Both the position numbers and the translations under genes were made by a program. Positions 44,621 to 55,699 of a stretch of DNA of 64,000 nt are shown in pieces. The DNA lies in contig JARZZO010000011.1 in NCBI GenBank assembly GCA_030544215.1, positions 51,147,587-51,211,586 on the forward strand, given 5' to 3'. Below the pieces are notes generated by a model. The model was not told the DNA's origin and searched no databases. It was given only the letters and a program-made list of their open reading frames with translations. Each line of letters opens with the position of its first letter. Positions within the stretch are counted from its first letter, which is position 1. The DNA comes from Zantedeschia hybrid cultivar (taxonomy: Eukaryota > Streptophyta > Magnoliopsida > Alismatales > Araceae).

Positions 44621-45947
44621 TGTAGGTGCTGAAAATTGCTCGTGTGATTAATGTGAAAAACTATGTTGTTTAGGGTAAATTAACCTATTAAAAAAAATGC
44701 AACTAAGGTGCTGTGATCGCCAGAAACTTTTAACTAAAAAGCTTCAAAAGAGTTTGATCGCCTACCTGTTTAAACGCGGAAGAATGAATCCTTGGTTCCC
44801 CTCCTTCAGCCGGCTGAAGAAAGAGAGCCTCTTTATTCTTTTGTTCTTGCTGTTGAATGTTGAGGATCGTCCAGAAGTTCTCCTGGCTTCGTGCTTGATT
44901 TCCCTCTTTTTGATTTCTTGTTGTGGTTGTTGTTGAATGCAGCAGAGACAGAGAAACAGAAAAATAAAGGAAAAACAATGATGAGAATCTAAATGGAAAT
45001 AATATCAAAATTAACTATGATTAGAAACATGTTTAAAACAGCAACTCACTTGTTTTAGATGGCTTTAAAACCCCTTTAGAACAGATGGTTTTGAAAAATT
45101 AATGATGTGGTGTGTGTTGCATGAAGTGAGTATGAGAGAATGAAACTAATGAATGAATGAAAATGAAATTCAGATATGAAAAACTTATGCCCAGTCTAGT
45201 TGGTTGAAGCTTTGAAGAGATGAAGATCTTGAAGAAGGATGCCGACTTTTGGAAATGGCAGCGCTCCGGCGTGGTTGCTCCGATCTTCAAATCGTTATAA
45301 CGCTGTGGCTCTATAATTCTCTCTCTCTTTTTTTTTAACTCCTTGAGATGCAAGGTATTTATAGGCATTTTCTGCGTTCGCGATTAACATAGAAAAATCT
45401 AGGATTTATCTACCTTAATCGATAGATAATTACTGATTAATTCATCTTTATCTGTAATTATCTAAAACGCGTCCACCATTGCTGACGCCTTTCAGATTAA
45501 TTAAGATAAGGATAAATATCCGGGAAAACTTATCTTTATCTTTATTAGCTAAAAAGCGTCCATCTGTGTAGACGTCTTTTAGCTTAATTAAGATAAGGAT
45601 AAACATCCGGAAGAGAAGTTAAAACAGCTTAGGAAACTTAAATCGCGTCGACCTTCACAGACGCCTTTTAGATAATAAATCAATTAATTAAAATTCAAAT
45701 TTAAACGTTAAAATAGGAATAAACTCTAAATGGCGTCCACTCAGGTTGACGCCTTTTAGGATTCTTCATATTTTAACTGAAGTTTGAGTTAAAATCAATT
45801 CAATTGATTAACTTAAACATGTCTGTTCAACTCGACGCTCACAAATATCAATAAAAATTAATTAATGATTAATTATCAGACCATTCTGAGGCATTATTAT
45901 ATGATATGAAATTTACTCGAAATGATGTCAAAATTAGCGTGTCTACA
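44621..45947 (-). repeat. 5' LTR of T2 (1,327 bp) with four 34-bp modules
   Basis: Termini as in the 3' LTR. Minus-strand TATA box at 45,356-45,365. Modules at 45,462-45,495, 45,549-45,582, 45,638-45,671 and 45,726-45,759, upstream of the TATA box in the direction of transcription. Confidence 0.96.
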
Positions 45948-45969
45948 ACCTTATGTGATTCCAAGGCTT

Positions 45970-46327
45970 GAGTCTGCAACAGGGGGTGCAAACTACATTT
46001 AGTTGATTATATGAGGGTTGGATATTGTTTTTTGGATTTTCAGAATTGATATAAGAATTAAAGTTGATGTTAAGCCATCTTTTAAGATTATAAGGGTCTT
46101 TTTATTAAATGGGCATCATTTGTTATAATAGGGTTGAGTCTGCGCCTAGTGGTGCAAACTAAAACAACCAAACTATTTTCCTGAAGATCCTACACAGTCC
46201 AAGCTGCAAATAACTTACAAATTGAGTTAGTATAAATAAGTTGAGTTAAGTTAAGAAAACAGAAGTCGGAGAAAATAATTTGTACCCAATTTTCGGACAA
46301 AATTGATGTTTATGGAGGTGCAGACTC
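45970..46327. repeat. Decayed ~180-bp tandem array with 27-bp palindrome (right part)
   Basis: Continues the 30,131-31,272 array beyond T2. Modules start at 45,970 and 46,136, and only a right half remains at about 46,316-46,325. With T2 and one target copy removed the first spacing is ~153 bp, so T2 landed inside the array. Confidence 0.65.
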
Positions 46328-47950
46328 GAAATCCTGAGCATATACTCTGTTTCATATATTGTTCAACTTGCAATGATAATAATCACTATAAATTTTGAGA
46401 ATATGATATTGAAAAATCTCAGAAATTTGAATATGACTGCATGAGGTCTATTAAAAGGAGTATTCTTTATAGTAGGTTCCTTTGAATTACATAGTTTCTT
46501 TATGTTCATTCCATTCTCCTTGATCATCTTGTTAGACATTGACAATGCCGAATAAGATGACTCAAGATGAATTTTAACCCTTCATTGGAAGAACCTAATG
46601 GGGGCTTTTTGGAAGTTCATGAAGAACCATGTCATTAAAGGACCTGAAGGACCATTCCTTAAGAGGGATCATGTATGGCCATCAACCATCGGGGTAGCTA
46701 CTAAGGAGAACTCGTCGAGCGTAGTCATTCACCCAATAGGGTGCCCTTGATGCCTTTAAAGCGTAAGGAAAACTCACATGGAGCCACCCAATATACTTCT
46801 ATATGTGGGGAGCTAGGAATTCCACCCACTCTTAAGCCAGGTCATCGGGACATATTATCTAAATTAACCTATGTGAAATGAGGATTTGGAGTAATATTTA
46901 TGTAATAGGCCCTTCCATAGGTCATTCTAACATTGCAATTGCTAGCTAACCTTTCTTTGGGCTTTTTATATGAAAACATCAGAAAGATCTTAACAACTTT
47001 AAAGCATATAACATGACCTTAATTAAAATACTGGGAAGCTTAATATAATATGAAATCTAAGTTTTCTAATGCCTTTATGGGAACCAAAGGGGTGGCCCTG
47101 AGCATAGGGAACACTTAAAACAGATTGGAAAGGAGATCAAGACACAAATTCCTACATCATCGAATCAAAAGAAAAGGCACATACTCAACCTGACAACCTA
47201 TACTTAAGTGCATATAAGCTTAAGCAAAACTATGCAATATAAGCTTAAGCAAAACTATGCATTAGAAAATAGCATGGAAATAGCATGGAAACCTCAAGGG
47301 GATATTTAAAATTTATCTTAGGCACATGCTGCAATCTTTCAGATTTCAAGGACATGAGGGGAATCGGATATGAATAAAACTCAGATAGTTTTCGATTCTA
47401 ATACAAAAATCTCCCTTAAATAGCTTATGTTAAGAGGATTTACATCCTTGGAAGTCGATCCCTAATAGGTGGGGAGTCTTCCTTGAGAACCTCTATGGCC
47501 AAGGCCATTAACCATCATAAGAGGCAATTAAGGCAAAAAAACAAACTCAAGTCACATAGAAACATAGGCTTGGAAAGCAACAGAATGCAATTTTTAAGGG
47601 GTTCTTTGGGGCCATTGGCTATGGAGGTTCATTGTACATGAGGTGTACATCCTCCCCATGCAATTTTAAGAAAGCCAAGACACTCCAAAAAGCTCCCTGA
47701 ACTTAACATGCACAAAAATGCACATGTCAGAAATCTAGGCAGAACACCAGGGGATTTTGAGGTTTAAAGAGGCTATTTTCATGATGTGGAGAGACCCCTC
47801 TAACCATTTTCCAAGAGAAAAATTAATATTATGAAGCATGAGATACTATTTTAAAAGAAAGCACAATAGATTTGCAAAATAGAGACACAAAAATCTGATT
47901 TTATTCCATCAAGATGCAACATTCATAGGAGGAACATCAAGATGGAGATA
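46328..47950. other. Unassigned non-coding region, probably element C upstream/LTR
   Basis: No gene recognised. A 23-24-bp direct duplication (ataagcttaagcaaaactat, twice) lies at about 47,214-47,260, and atagcatgga is duplicated at about 47,270-47,289. As element C runs leftward on the minus strand, its 5' LTR could lie here, but no second copy is in view to define it. Confidence 0.35.
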
Positions 47951-47955
47951 GAATG

Positions 47956-49331
47956 TGATGTAGACCGGAGTCTATCACGACCGGATCCCGCAAACGGGGA
48001 CCCGGAGAAAAGAGAAAGAGAGGGTCCGGAGCTGGTCCGGGTTGAACGGTGACAAAATGACCGGAGGCGGGTCCGCGACGGGGCGAAGCCGAGGCTATTG
48101 CAGCATGAAGAGGATCCGCCCGCGGGGGGCGCGATCTGCCGCCGGAGCTGCTCTTGTATAGTGAGCCGCTGCTCCTTCGGCGGACGAAGGCGGCGGCGCG
48201 AGCAGGAGCTCCGGCCGGCACGGGGCGAGGACGGGGTCTCCTCGGGATAACAAGGATCCGCCCGCGGGGGGCGCGATCTGCCGTCGGAGCCGCTCTTGGA
48301 TAGCAAGCCGCTGCTCCTTCGGCGGACGAGGGCGGCGGTGCGAGCAGGAGCTTCTGTCGGCGGAGTGGTCGACGAGCGTTGGAGCAGAGGCTGGAAAGTC
48401 CGAGACCGGACGGGGGGACGGCTTGCTCCCCTGCAGTGAGACCGAAGGGGTGGCTCAGGGCGAGGCCGAGTCTCCTGCTCCGGCGCGGTCGGACGGGGGG
48501 ACGGACCGCTCTCCGACCAGGGGGTCCGGAGCCACCTTCAGCGCGAGGCCGAGGCTCCTGGCGCGGGGCAACCGACGGGACTGCCCTCGGACGGCGAGTC
48601 CGAAGGCTACTTCAGCGCGAGACCGAGTCTCCTGGCTTGGGGCAGCCGGCGTTCGGCGTCGAGACCGGGGAGAGGAGTCCGAGGTCGGCGGCCGAGACCG
48701 ACTCGGGGAGGTCGGCGATGATTCGAACCGAGCCCCTGCAGGAGGGAAAGAAGAAGAAGAACCGGTCAGCAGGAGTCCCGGGCGGTAGCCCTGGGGAACC
48801 CCCTCCGACGGTCAAGTTAGCTTCTGAAGAAGATTCGATTCAGGAAGCAAGAGGAAATAGCTATAACACTATTCGGACAGTAGTCCTTTAAGGGGTTTCG
48901 GAAGCTTAGGAAGGCATCCGTTTTTCCCACCACCCCTTTGGCTACAAATAGCAGGATACTTATAGCGGAGGGTAGCGGATGGTTAACGGTGGCAGCCGAT
49001 ATAGGACTAAAGGAGGCTTACTGACAAACCGCCATAGCGTCTGATCCGCCACCGGAGTGGGCCGGATTCGGCTACCGGGCCGAAGGGGGTTGGGCCGCTG
49101 ACGGGCCGAAGCCTGCTGGGCCCTGGGCCGCCGTGCTGTCCCCGGGCCGTAGGCTGGTGGGCCGCTGACGGGCTGAAGCCTGTTGGGCCGGGGGCGACGG
49201 GGCCGTTTACGGGCCGAAGGCTGCTGGGCCGCTAACGGGCCGAAGGCCGCCGGAGGGCCTAATACTGCTACTGTTGGGCTGAATGGGGTTTGGGCCTGCT
49301 TCGCTGGGCCGAATCGGATTCTGCCGCATCA
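47956..49331 (+). mobile_element. GC-rich solo LTR (1,376 bp)
   Basis: Termini TGATGTAG and CCGCATCA; perfect 5-bp target duplication gaatg at 47,951-47,955 and 49,332-49,336. No internal region, so it is a solo LTR left by LTR-LTR recombination. Strongly GC-rich against AT-rich flanks, with repeated gggccgctgacgggccgaag units near 49,080-49,240. Long open frames inside are due to composition. Orientation + is inferred from a cggtcaagttag motif shared with the LTR at 53,719. Superfamily not certain. Confidence 0.88.
48112..48352 (+). repeat. Two-copy 142-bp-period tandem duplication inside the solo LTR
   Basis: Copies 48,112-48,210 and 48,254-48,352 (99 bp each, a handful of differences), both starting ggatccgcccgcggg and ending gcaggagct. 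Confidence 0.8.
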
Positions 49332-49336
49332 GAATG

Positions 49337-50064
49337 TATTGATATCATGCATTGAAACAAAAATTACAGAAAAAAATAAACTAAGGAACCCATCCCCATT
49401 CTACCTTGGAGATTGAATGGGTGAAAGAGACGTCCCCTCAAGCTTCTTCCTCTTCTCCTTTTCTCTTTTTTTAATCTTTTGGGCTACTAGAGGTGGAGAG
49501 GTTGGGGGGGAGGGGGGAGGGGAACGATCTTATTCTCCTCTCTCTTCTCTTCTTCTTCTTTTTTCTTTCTTTGGTGGGCTTATGTCTCCAAAGTTTCCCA
49601 TGGGGTAGACCCCTTCTATTATAGTTCAGTTGCAACCTTTAGAACCCATAAAAGATATCTTTTAGTGAAAGGACATGATATAAAAAAGGACTTTCTCAAT
49701 GATTAAATGGCCAAAAGATAGGTGTCAAGTGTCTTTCTCTCATAGGATAATAAAAAATATCATAATAATATCCTCTCTTGTGATTGAGAGTCCATAGAGA
49801 ATAAGACAGTTGTCCTTTTCTTATAGGTTTTCCCTCTTATTTTTACCTACCATTTTTGCTTTTTGCTCTCCACAAGTGTATAGGAGGGGGATCACTTGCT
49901 TTGGAGTTGGGAAGAATATTAAAGTAGGCTCCAACTAGGCCACGAATGGGCCTCCAAGGGAGACCTTTTCTGCTCCAAAAAATTACTTTATGGGCTGCTT
50001 TGCTTCTTTTGAGTTTGGATTTCTTTGTGCACTTCTTTGGACCTAAAATGTACCTCGTAGCTCT
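49337..50064. other. Unassigned region with pyrimidine-rich tract
   Basis: No gene seen. A C/T-rich stretch runs about 49,435-49,580. The pre-insertion sequence is continuous with 47,950 once the solo LTR is removed. Confidence 0.35.
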
Positions 50065-50711
50065 TTGAAAAATAGGAGCATGGACCTGAAAAGTAAGGGT
50101 TATTGTTCCTTTTCGTTTAGGTTCTCCTCTCCTCCTCCTTGTGTTTGGCTTTTTTCCACCATGGCCATTGCTACTTTAAAGATCTGTAGGACTTGTCTTA
50201 CATTTGGGAAGCTCTCGTCATGGGACTTTGAAGCACGGCTTGATGCTCGAGATGCTGTGCGAAATCCGTATGTCGTCTTTGACGTGCGCCTCCGAGTCAC
50301 CTTTGTTCTGCTGCTCAATTTGCAGCCTATTTGGCCGGCTTTTGTCAGTGCTTCAGTGCGGTTTCAACCTCGTCCTCACAAGATCTGTCTTGCGGCGTTG
50401 TTTTGGAGAGCTCCGTCGGCCTCAGGTGGATGTCTCCGGCACCCTGGTTCCATCTCCGGTCATCTGTTATCTAGCTTCTCCGGGGTGAGCTTTGCCCAGT
50501 ATATTGTGCACCTCTGATGTTTTTGTTGTTTTACCCATTGGTTCCGTGATGGTGTACTTGGATGTTACGTTTCTTGCTTTCTTTTCTCCTGTACTCGGTC
50601 CATTGCTTTCCTTCTTACTGTGTACGGCCCACCTTACCTTCCATACGTATTTGGCTTTAATATATGAATGAAAGCAGCTCTCTCTTCAAAAGAGAGAGAG
50701 AGAGAGAGAGA
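50065..50711 (+). mobile_element. Possible 5'-truncated LINE 3' end
   Basis: The segment ends ttggctttaatatatgaatg, aaagcagctctctcttcaaa and a (GA)n tail, which recalls the ends of plant L1-type LINE copies. An open frame at 50,065-50,517 (150 aa) has no domain I recognise. No target duplication was identified. Low confidence; it could be ordinary intergenic sequence. Confidence 0.3.
50691..50711 (+). repeat. (GA)n microsatellite
   Basis: Uninterrupted AG dinucleotides, about ten repeats. Confidence 0.95.
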
Positions 50712-51840
50712 CTTTGGCGCCCCATAGGCAGCATTCTTTGTTTTCTTGCGCATTTCTTATGCTATGCTCAACTTCGGGGAAGCGGGCCTGCAATATTTGA
50801 TTGTTATTTTTCTACAGCAAGTCAGCTTCAGCTGGCTGTTACAGACAGCAGGAGGAAGACGACCTTGGGGCCCGTCCATAGTAATGGCCTGCCTCCTGCC
50901 CTCGTTTTGGTCTACTACTTGGGGTGTGAACACGCGGAATGATTAGTTATTAAAAGAAAGATTTGCACCGGCAGCACCCGTGCTCTCATCTAGAATTTTT
51001 TATTTTAAATTTTTGGTGGCTCTGAATTCGATTGACTTACACGGTCTTTAGAATCCGATCTGAGATTGGAGGCTTAACAAAAACTTAAAAAATAAAGAAT
51101 TAAATTTTAATAAATAGTAAAAGTATTATTATTTACTGTTCATTTAGATTCAATTAAAAAAATTTAAATTTATTTTAAACCGTCTGATTAAAAATCAGAT
51201 TATACGATCATGTAAGACATGATAAAAGATAATAAAAAAATTTATAATTTATTTTTCGTAAAATAAAAAACACTGTTAACCCGTATTCTTCAAAATTTAA
51301 TTTTTTTAAAAATCCAATGCAACAAATCTTTCTTATGACCTGTCCATCTAAAACGGAACGAGGTCATTTGGATTTATACGTCAGACCGTCTAATGTCTTT
51401 AGACATATGAAATTGAATTATACACAAGTATATGAGTCATTTATCCTGGAAAATGAGTGCAACTCGGTTTCATGTGTTTAAAGAATGTTGGCAAAACAGA
51501 TGATCTATACAGTACAGATATGAGTCATTTACCCTTGAAAAAACATTGGACGGTCCAGGCACACAGATCTAAATGATCTTGTGCCGTCCAAAACCTGAAT
51601 GGAGACATCGACGACTATTCGTTTTGGCCTGATGGGTTTGTATTTTCTTTGGCATCGTAGGAGGCTCCCGGCCGGCCGAAGGGACGTACCCCTCTTATCC
51701 TCACTTATAAGAGGCAGGGAGGTTTCCCGCAATACAGCAATAACCCTCAACCAGGGAGAGGAGAGAGCAGACACCCACACAGCGTGCAGGTTATAGCGAA
51801 AATATTCTCCCTTTGCAAATTTTCCCATACCCATCCTTAC
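50712..51840. other. AT-rich intergenic sequence
   Basis: No supported gene. It would include the intron and any downstream exons of the candidate gene at 51,841-52,011, but I could not identify another exon. Confidence 0.4.
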
Positions 51841-52011
51841 ATCTTTGTGAGCTTCGTGATCTGAAGGCATCCTCATTTTATTGAAACCACCACTCGCACT
51901 GTCCGCTTTTTTTTCTTCTCTGTGATCCGGCGAGTCTGTCGAGAATTTCCGATCTCCTTCATCATGTAACTTGAAGTTAAGGGGCTTCTCCATTAATTCC
52001 AGGTATAGCCA
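51841..52011 (-). CDS. Candidate host-gene exon (57 codons), gene unknown
   Basis: On the minus strand a 171-bp segment is bounded by an acceptor ttctggcag (before 52,011) and a donor GTAAGG (after 51,841). It is open throughout, in phase 0. It encodes a hydrophilic, charged peptide beginning WLYLELMEKPLNFKLHDEGD. An internal ATG (51,991-51,993) could be a start instead. No transposon similarity seen and no family recognised. The upstream pyrimidine tract is weak. It may be an exon of a host gene or a relic; the open frame continues past the donor into low-complexity-free but unconvincing sequence. Confidence 0.3.
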
Positions 52012-52929
52012 CTGCCAGAAATGACTATTTTTCTTGCTCTTTCATGTACGTATGAACGGATTAGCGTAGGCCACGCATGCTTTATTTAATCCTGGTGTTA
52101 TCATGGTCTCTGATCATATCCTTCGCAGATGGACTTGCTCTGTTTTAAGCCCTTTTATGAGTAGAATGCATTACTATATTCTTTGTCATTTTCACAGCTG
52201 CTTCTACTAATTATAACAGTAATCATGGCAACCGGTTTAAATCCTGAAATCTGGTTTTAGCTTTCTTTGAAATAAATCTTTAGAGTTGAATTCTGAGATA
52301 AGTTTAGGATAAATTTTTGGGGGTGTTTACATTGGCAAAAAATTCTCCGAGAAATATATTTTTCCTATTAACTTTCACATATTTTACAAGGGCAAGTAAA
52401 AGTTAGTTGAAAAATTAGTTTTCATATTTTCAGAATTTTTTTTTTTTTTCGAGATCTATTTTTCCACTCTTCCGCCACATAAGATTCTCACATTGCACTC
52501 TTTCTATATCTTTCTCTCGTCGCGTGGAAACTTTGACCTCTCCATGAGATTAGCAAATATGTGTTTTTATTTTGTAAGAAATTATTTTCCTTAATTTTTT
52601 ACTCTCCGAAAAACATTTCCCATAATTCTATACTTTTTAGGGAAATATTGGTCATCCGGTTCAAATCCCCAAATCTAGTAAGAATTAAGCTTTAAGTTGC
52701 TAGTGGGTAGGATTGGCCGAGCCTCTCGAGTTCAGGCCTGTTATAAATATTTTAATATTTAATCAGAGTCTTCATTTCACTTCAACTGCAAGCCCCCAGC
52801 CTACGATTCAGATGCACTGGACTCTATATGAAAGTAAAAGTTGATAATTATAAGGGACAAAAATGTTTCATTGTTCCTGATGCAGGACTAAAGCCTCACA
52901 AAACCAAAGCCGTCCTTACGTAGACGGCC
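52012..52929. other. AT-rich intergenic sequence
   Basis: No gene or repeat recognised apart from a poly-T run near 52,438-52,449. Confidence 0.5.
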
Positions 52930-52937
52930 GCTGCACG

Positions 52938-53286
52938 TAGGGCTGTCAAAATGGGCCCAGACCCGTTAACAGACCCGTTTGGACCTGTTAGTTATGAGTC
53001 TGAGTATACCCGTTTACCCATTAAACTTTCTATTGTCATACATTGCAAAAATTTGTGAGCTAATTTCTTGGAATTTACACCTAAAATCAAACCAAATTAT
53101 CCGACACATAGAGATTTAAGATAAATAAATTCTATACCAGGCCCATTTATCTTTCAACATCAAATAAATAAGAAGTGGGTCCAAGACCCAACCCATTTAC
53201 CCATTATCTTTATTGGGTCTGAACCGGGTCTGTGTCTATTCACTTTGGGCATGGGTCTACCCAGACCCGAACCGTTGACAGCCCTA
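52938..53286. mobile_element. hAT-type MITE (349 bp)
   Basis: Perfect 12-bp terminal inverted repeats TAGGGCTGTCAA and a perfect 8-bp target duplication gctgcacg (52,930-52,937 and 53,287-53,294), the hAT hallmark. Subterminal regions carry many copies of gacccg in both orientations, typical of transposase-binding repeats. No coding capacity; it would be moved in trans. The intact target copies suggest a fairly recent insertion. Confidence 0.95.
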
Positions 53287-53384
53287 GCTGCACGTTTCAT
53301 CTATCTGAGGAAGAGAACAAGGGCCTCTATGCCTCCTCCCTCTTCGCCCAGCAAAAGAGAACCCTCCAACCAACAACTCCAACA

Positions 53385-53440
53385 CCCCCCCCCCCCCTCT
53401 CTCCACACGCACACACCCACACCCACACCCACACCCACAC
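53385..53440 (+). repeat. Low-complexity C run and (CACACC)n
   Basis: Thirteen C at 53,385-53,397, then acaccc-type hexamers at about 53,405-53,440. Open frames across it are artefacts. Confidence 0.9.
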
Positions 53441-53718
53441 TAATCACACACTCGTGGTCAAAACATCCAGTAGGTTGGCTTAATGCTGAGCTGAGTTAAC
53501 TAAATGTAATGAGCCAAGCCTGAGTCGAACTCGAGTTAAGCAAAAAAATTTCGAGCTAGCTTCGAGCCCATGAAATAAGCTTGATATAGGTACGAGCTCA
53601 TGCTGACGTGCACAAAATTTTATGGCCGAGTTTGTCTTGAGCATGTGAAAGTCCCGTTCGGTTTGACTTGTTGCCATCTCCATTAGTTGGATGCAAATTG
53701 GTGGGTGGGGTTGAGTTG
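53441..53718. other. Unassigned spacer rich in gagctcg-like motifs
   Basis: Scattered tcgag/gagctc words resemble decayed hAT-type subterminal repeats, but no ends were found. Confidence 0.3.
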
Positions 53719-54237
53719 TGATGACGACTGGAGGATTGCAGTTCTCGGATCCGGAATCTGCACTCGAGGTTGGCTCCGGGATGAATGATTCTTTGAGTTT
53801 CTCGAGTGGGAAGGATGACATGTACAAAAGAATTAGGTCCAAACAGTATATCCAGATAGAACCCTCTGACGGTCAAGTTAGTGCTGAGGTGATGTCCGAG
53901 GTTAAAGTTGAGGACTTGAGTTTTATGTTAGGGAGTTCATAGTGTGTACTTGGAACTATTGAAGGAGGGCTCCTTATATAGGAGTCGACCTCTAGGGGCC
54001 GGTGAACTTATCTCCTTGACATGTACCACCCCCTCAGTGGTCGGACGAGATGTACGAGTCCCTGCCGAAGTAGGCAATCCATGGAGCCATATGGGCGAGA
54101 CCCCGAGAGTCGTCACGTCAGGTCTGGCCTTGCACCTGGACAGACCGTCGGGACGGACCTGAGCCCACGACAAGTTGGGAGTTGGGCCAACCTAATCGAT
54201 TGGTTCCTGATTGGGCCCGTGCTGTTGGGCCTCATCA
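53719..54237 (+). mobile_element. Short solo LTR (519 bp)
   Basis: Termini TGATGACGAC and GGCCTCATCA; flanks agttg (53,714-53,718) and ggttg (54,238-54,242) match at four of five. A TATA box ccttatatagg (53,973-53,983) fits + orientation. It shares terminal TGATG/CATCA and the cggtcaagttag motif with the solo LTR at 47,956, suggesting a related family. Confidence 0.65.
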
Positions 54238-54525
54238 GGTTGATACTAAGTTCGGTAAACCCAAATTTAAATTGGATAAACTCAAATTCAACCTGACCAA
54301 AGATAAATTTGATGCATTTAATTTGGATTCGACTCGAATTTGTTTTAATGAATTTAGGTTAAGGATTGATCCAAATTCATTAATAGGATATAATGTTATA
54401 AGGTTCTACTTTGATGATAATCTAAACACAAAACACAATCATCACAAGAAAGAGCTCATGTCAACTTAAAGTATGTTATCGTTTTATGATATCTTAGTCT
54501 TCCTTAATAATAAATATAAACAAAA
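54238..54525. other. Spacer between solo LTRs
   Basis: AT-rich; nothing recognised. Confidence 0.4.
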
Positions 54526-54530
54526 TATAT

Positions 54531-55694
54531 TGTTGTCGTAATCTATGACAAAACCCAAGAGGGGGGGTGAATTGGGGTTTTGAAAATTCTAAGCTCTAAA
54601 ACTCATAGAAGATAGAAGGGAAGGAGTGATTTTCAAATAGAGTGAGAAGGTGGGAAATAAGACAACAAAGGTAGTTGGAGATCAAATGAGCAATCACGCC
54701 CAGAGATGAGATTTATAGTGGTTTGGTCTAGTAGGACCTACATCCACTCCCCTACACTTTGTAGGCATCCACACAATGTGATCACACACGCATACACAAG
54801 CTAGCAAAAGGGCTAGCCCCAATACACACCAGGTGTTCTAGACACCCAATGCACACAAGAAATGTCAAACATACTCAAAGAACTCTAAACCACCCAAAAT
54901 CCTTACAGAAAATACAGTGTTAATACGAAAAATGGAATGAGAAAGAGAGAGGGAGAGAAGTGAGTCAATTTGATGTAGAGAAGCCCAATCTCCCAGTGGA
55001 GTTGCTGATGTAGCATAGGGGGGATGAGATTGCTTCCTTTTTTTTTTTCCTTGGCCTTATCCTCTAGTGAGCTAGCATCTCTTGATCTTTAGGGGAGGAA
55101 AATATATATTTCTTAAGAGGATGGAAGATCTTCTCTAATGGGTGTTCTCTCTTGCCTCCAAAGGATCTTAGAGATAGCTTATAAAGGCATACACATCGAT
55201 GTTACTGTTGGATTTTCCAACGTTCAACTTTGAACAAAAGTAGTCCATGGGAGCAAATAAAAAGTAATATTTTGGTCGATCGGTTTGAGCAAAATGGTCG
55301 ACCATTTTGAGACCTGGAAACATACTTGGGTTGGGTTTAAATACTGATGAAAATGGTCAACTGTTTACCATGTTTTGGTCAACCGTTTTGCATATTTTAA
55401 CTATTTGCAAAATGTTTGCAATCCAACCAACCTTTTGGCACATACCTACTGTTTGCACATCTTTATCAGTCTGATCGACTGTTTCTCCTATAGTGGTCGA
55501 TTATTTGATCCTTCTATCCCATTTCTGACTAAGTTAAGCACATGCTTTGATCTAACTTTGATACAATTGATTTAGGGCCTACTAAACTTTTAAATAATAC
55601 ACTTTAGGTGAATCTACAACTTCCCACACTTCACGAACTAGGTTAGATATATAGGATAGTTTTGCTATCATCACAATCGAGCTCAAATACAACA
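54531..55694 (+). mobile_element. Solo LTR, probably copia (1,164 bp)
   Basis: Termini TGTTGTCG and TACAACA; 5-bp duplication tatat at 54,526-54,530 and 55,695-55,699 (low complexity, so weaker evidence). The start aaacccaagagggggggtga is a recurrent LTR beginning in plant copia families, and the body has ggtcgacc-like words common in the same LTRs. No primer site or purine tract adjoins. Confidence 0.75.
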
Positions 55695-55699
55695 TATAT

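Larger units (their letters stand above)
31382..45947 (-). mobile_element. T2: full-length Tat-lineage (Ogre/Retand-like) Ty3/gypsy retrotransposon
   Basis: 14,566 bp with 1,327-bp LTRs, flanked by a perfect target duplication acctt (31,377-31,381 and 45,948-45,952). Order on the minus strand: LTR, primer site, ~1.06-kb structured leader, Gag-Pro with G-patch-like segment, pol with two RNase H domains, 3' UTR, LTR. I count six substitutions between the LTRs (0.45 percent), which makes it by far the youngest insertion here. At an assumed 1.3e-8 substitutions per site per year this is about 0.17 million years; the rate is an assumption. Gag-Pro is open but pol has two stops, so it is not autonomous as read. 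Confidence 0.97.

Noticed and set aside
48379..48891. 170-codon frame in the GC-rich solo LTR
   Set aside because: Within a solo LTR with target duplications; overlapping frames on both strands; low-complexity composition.
50065..50517. 150-codon frame taken as a host gene
   Set aside because: No recognisable domain, overlapping frames, and adjacent to a possible LINE end.
53441..53640. A second hAT MITE in the gagctcg-rich spacer
   Set aside because: No terminal inverted repeats or 8-bp target duplication found.
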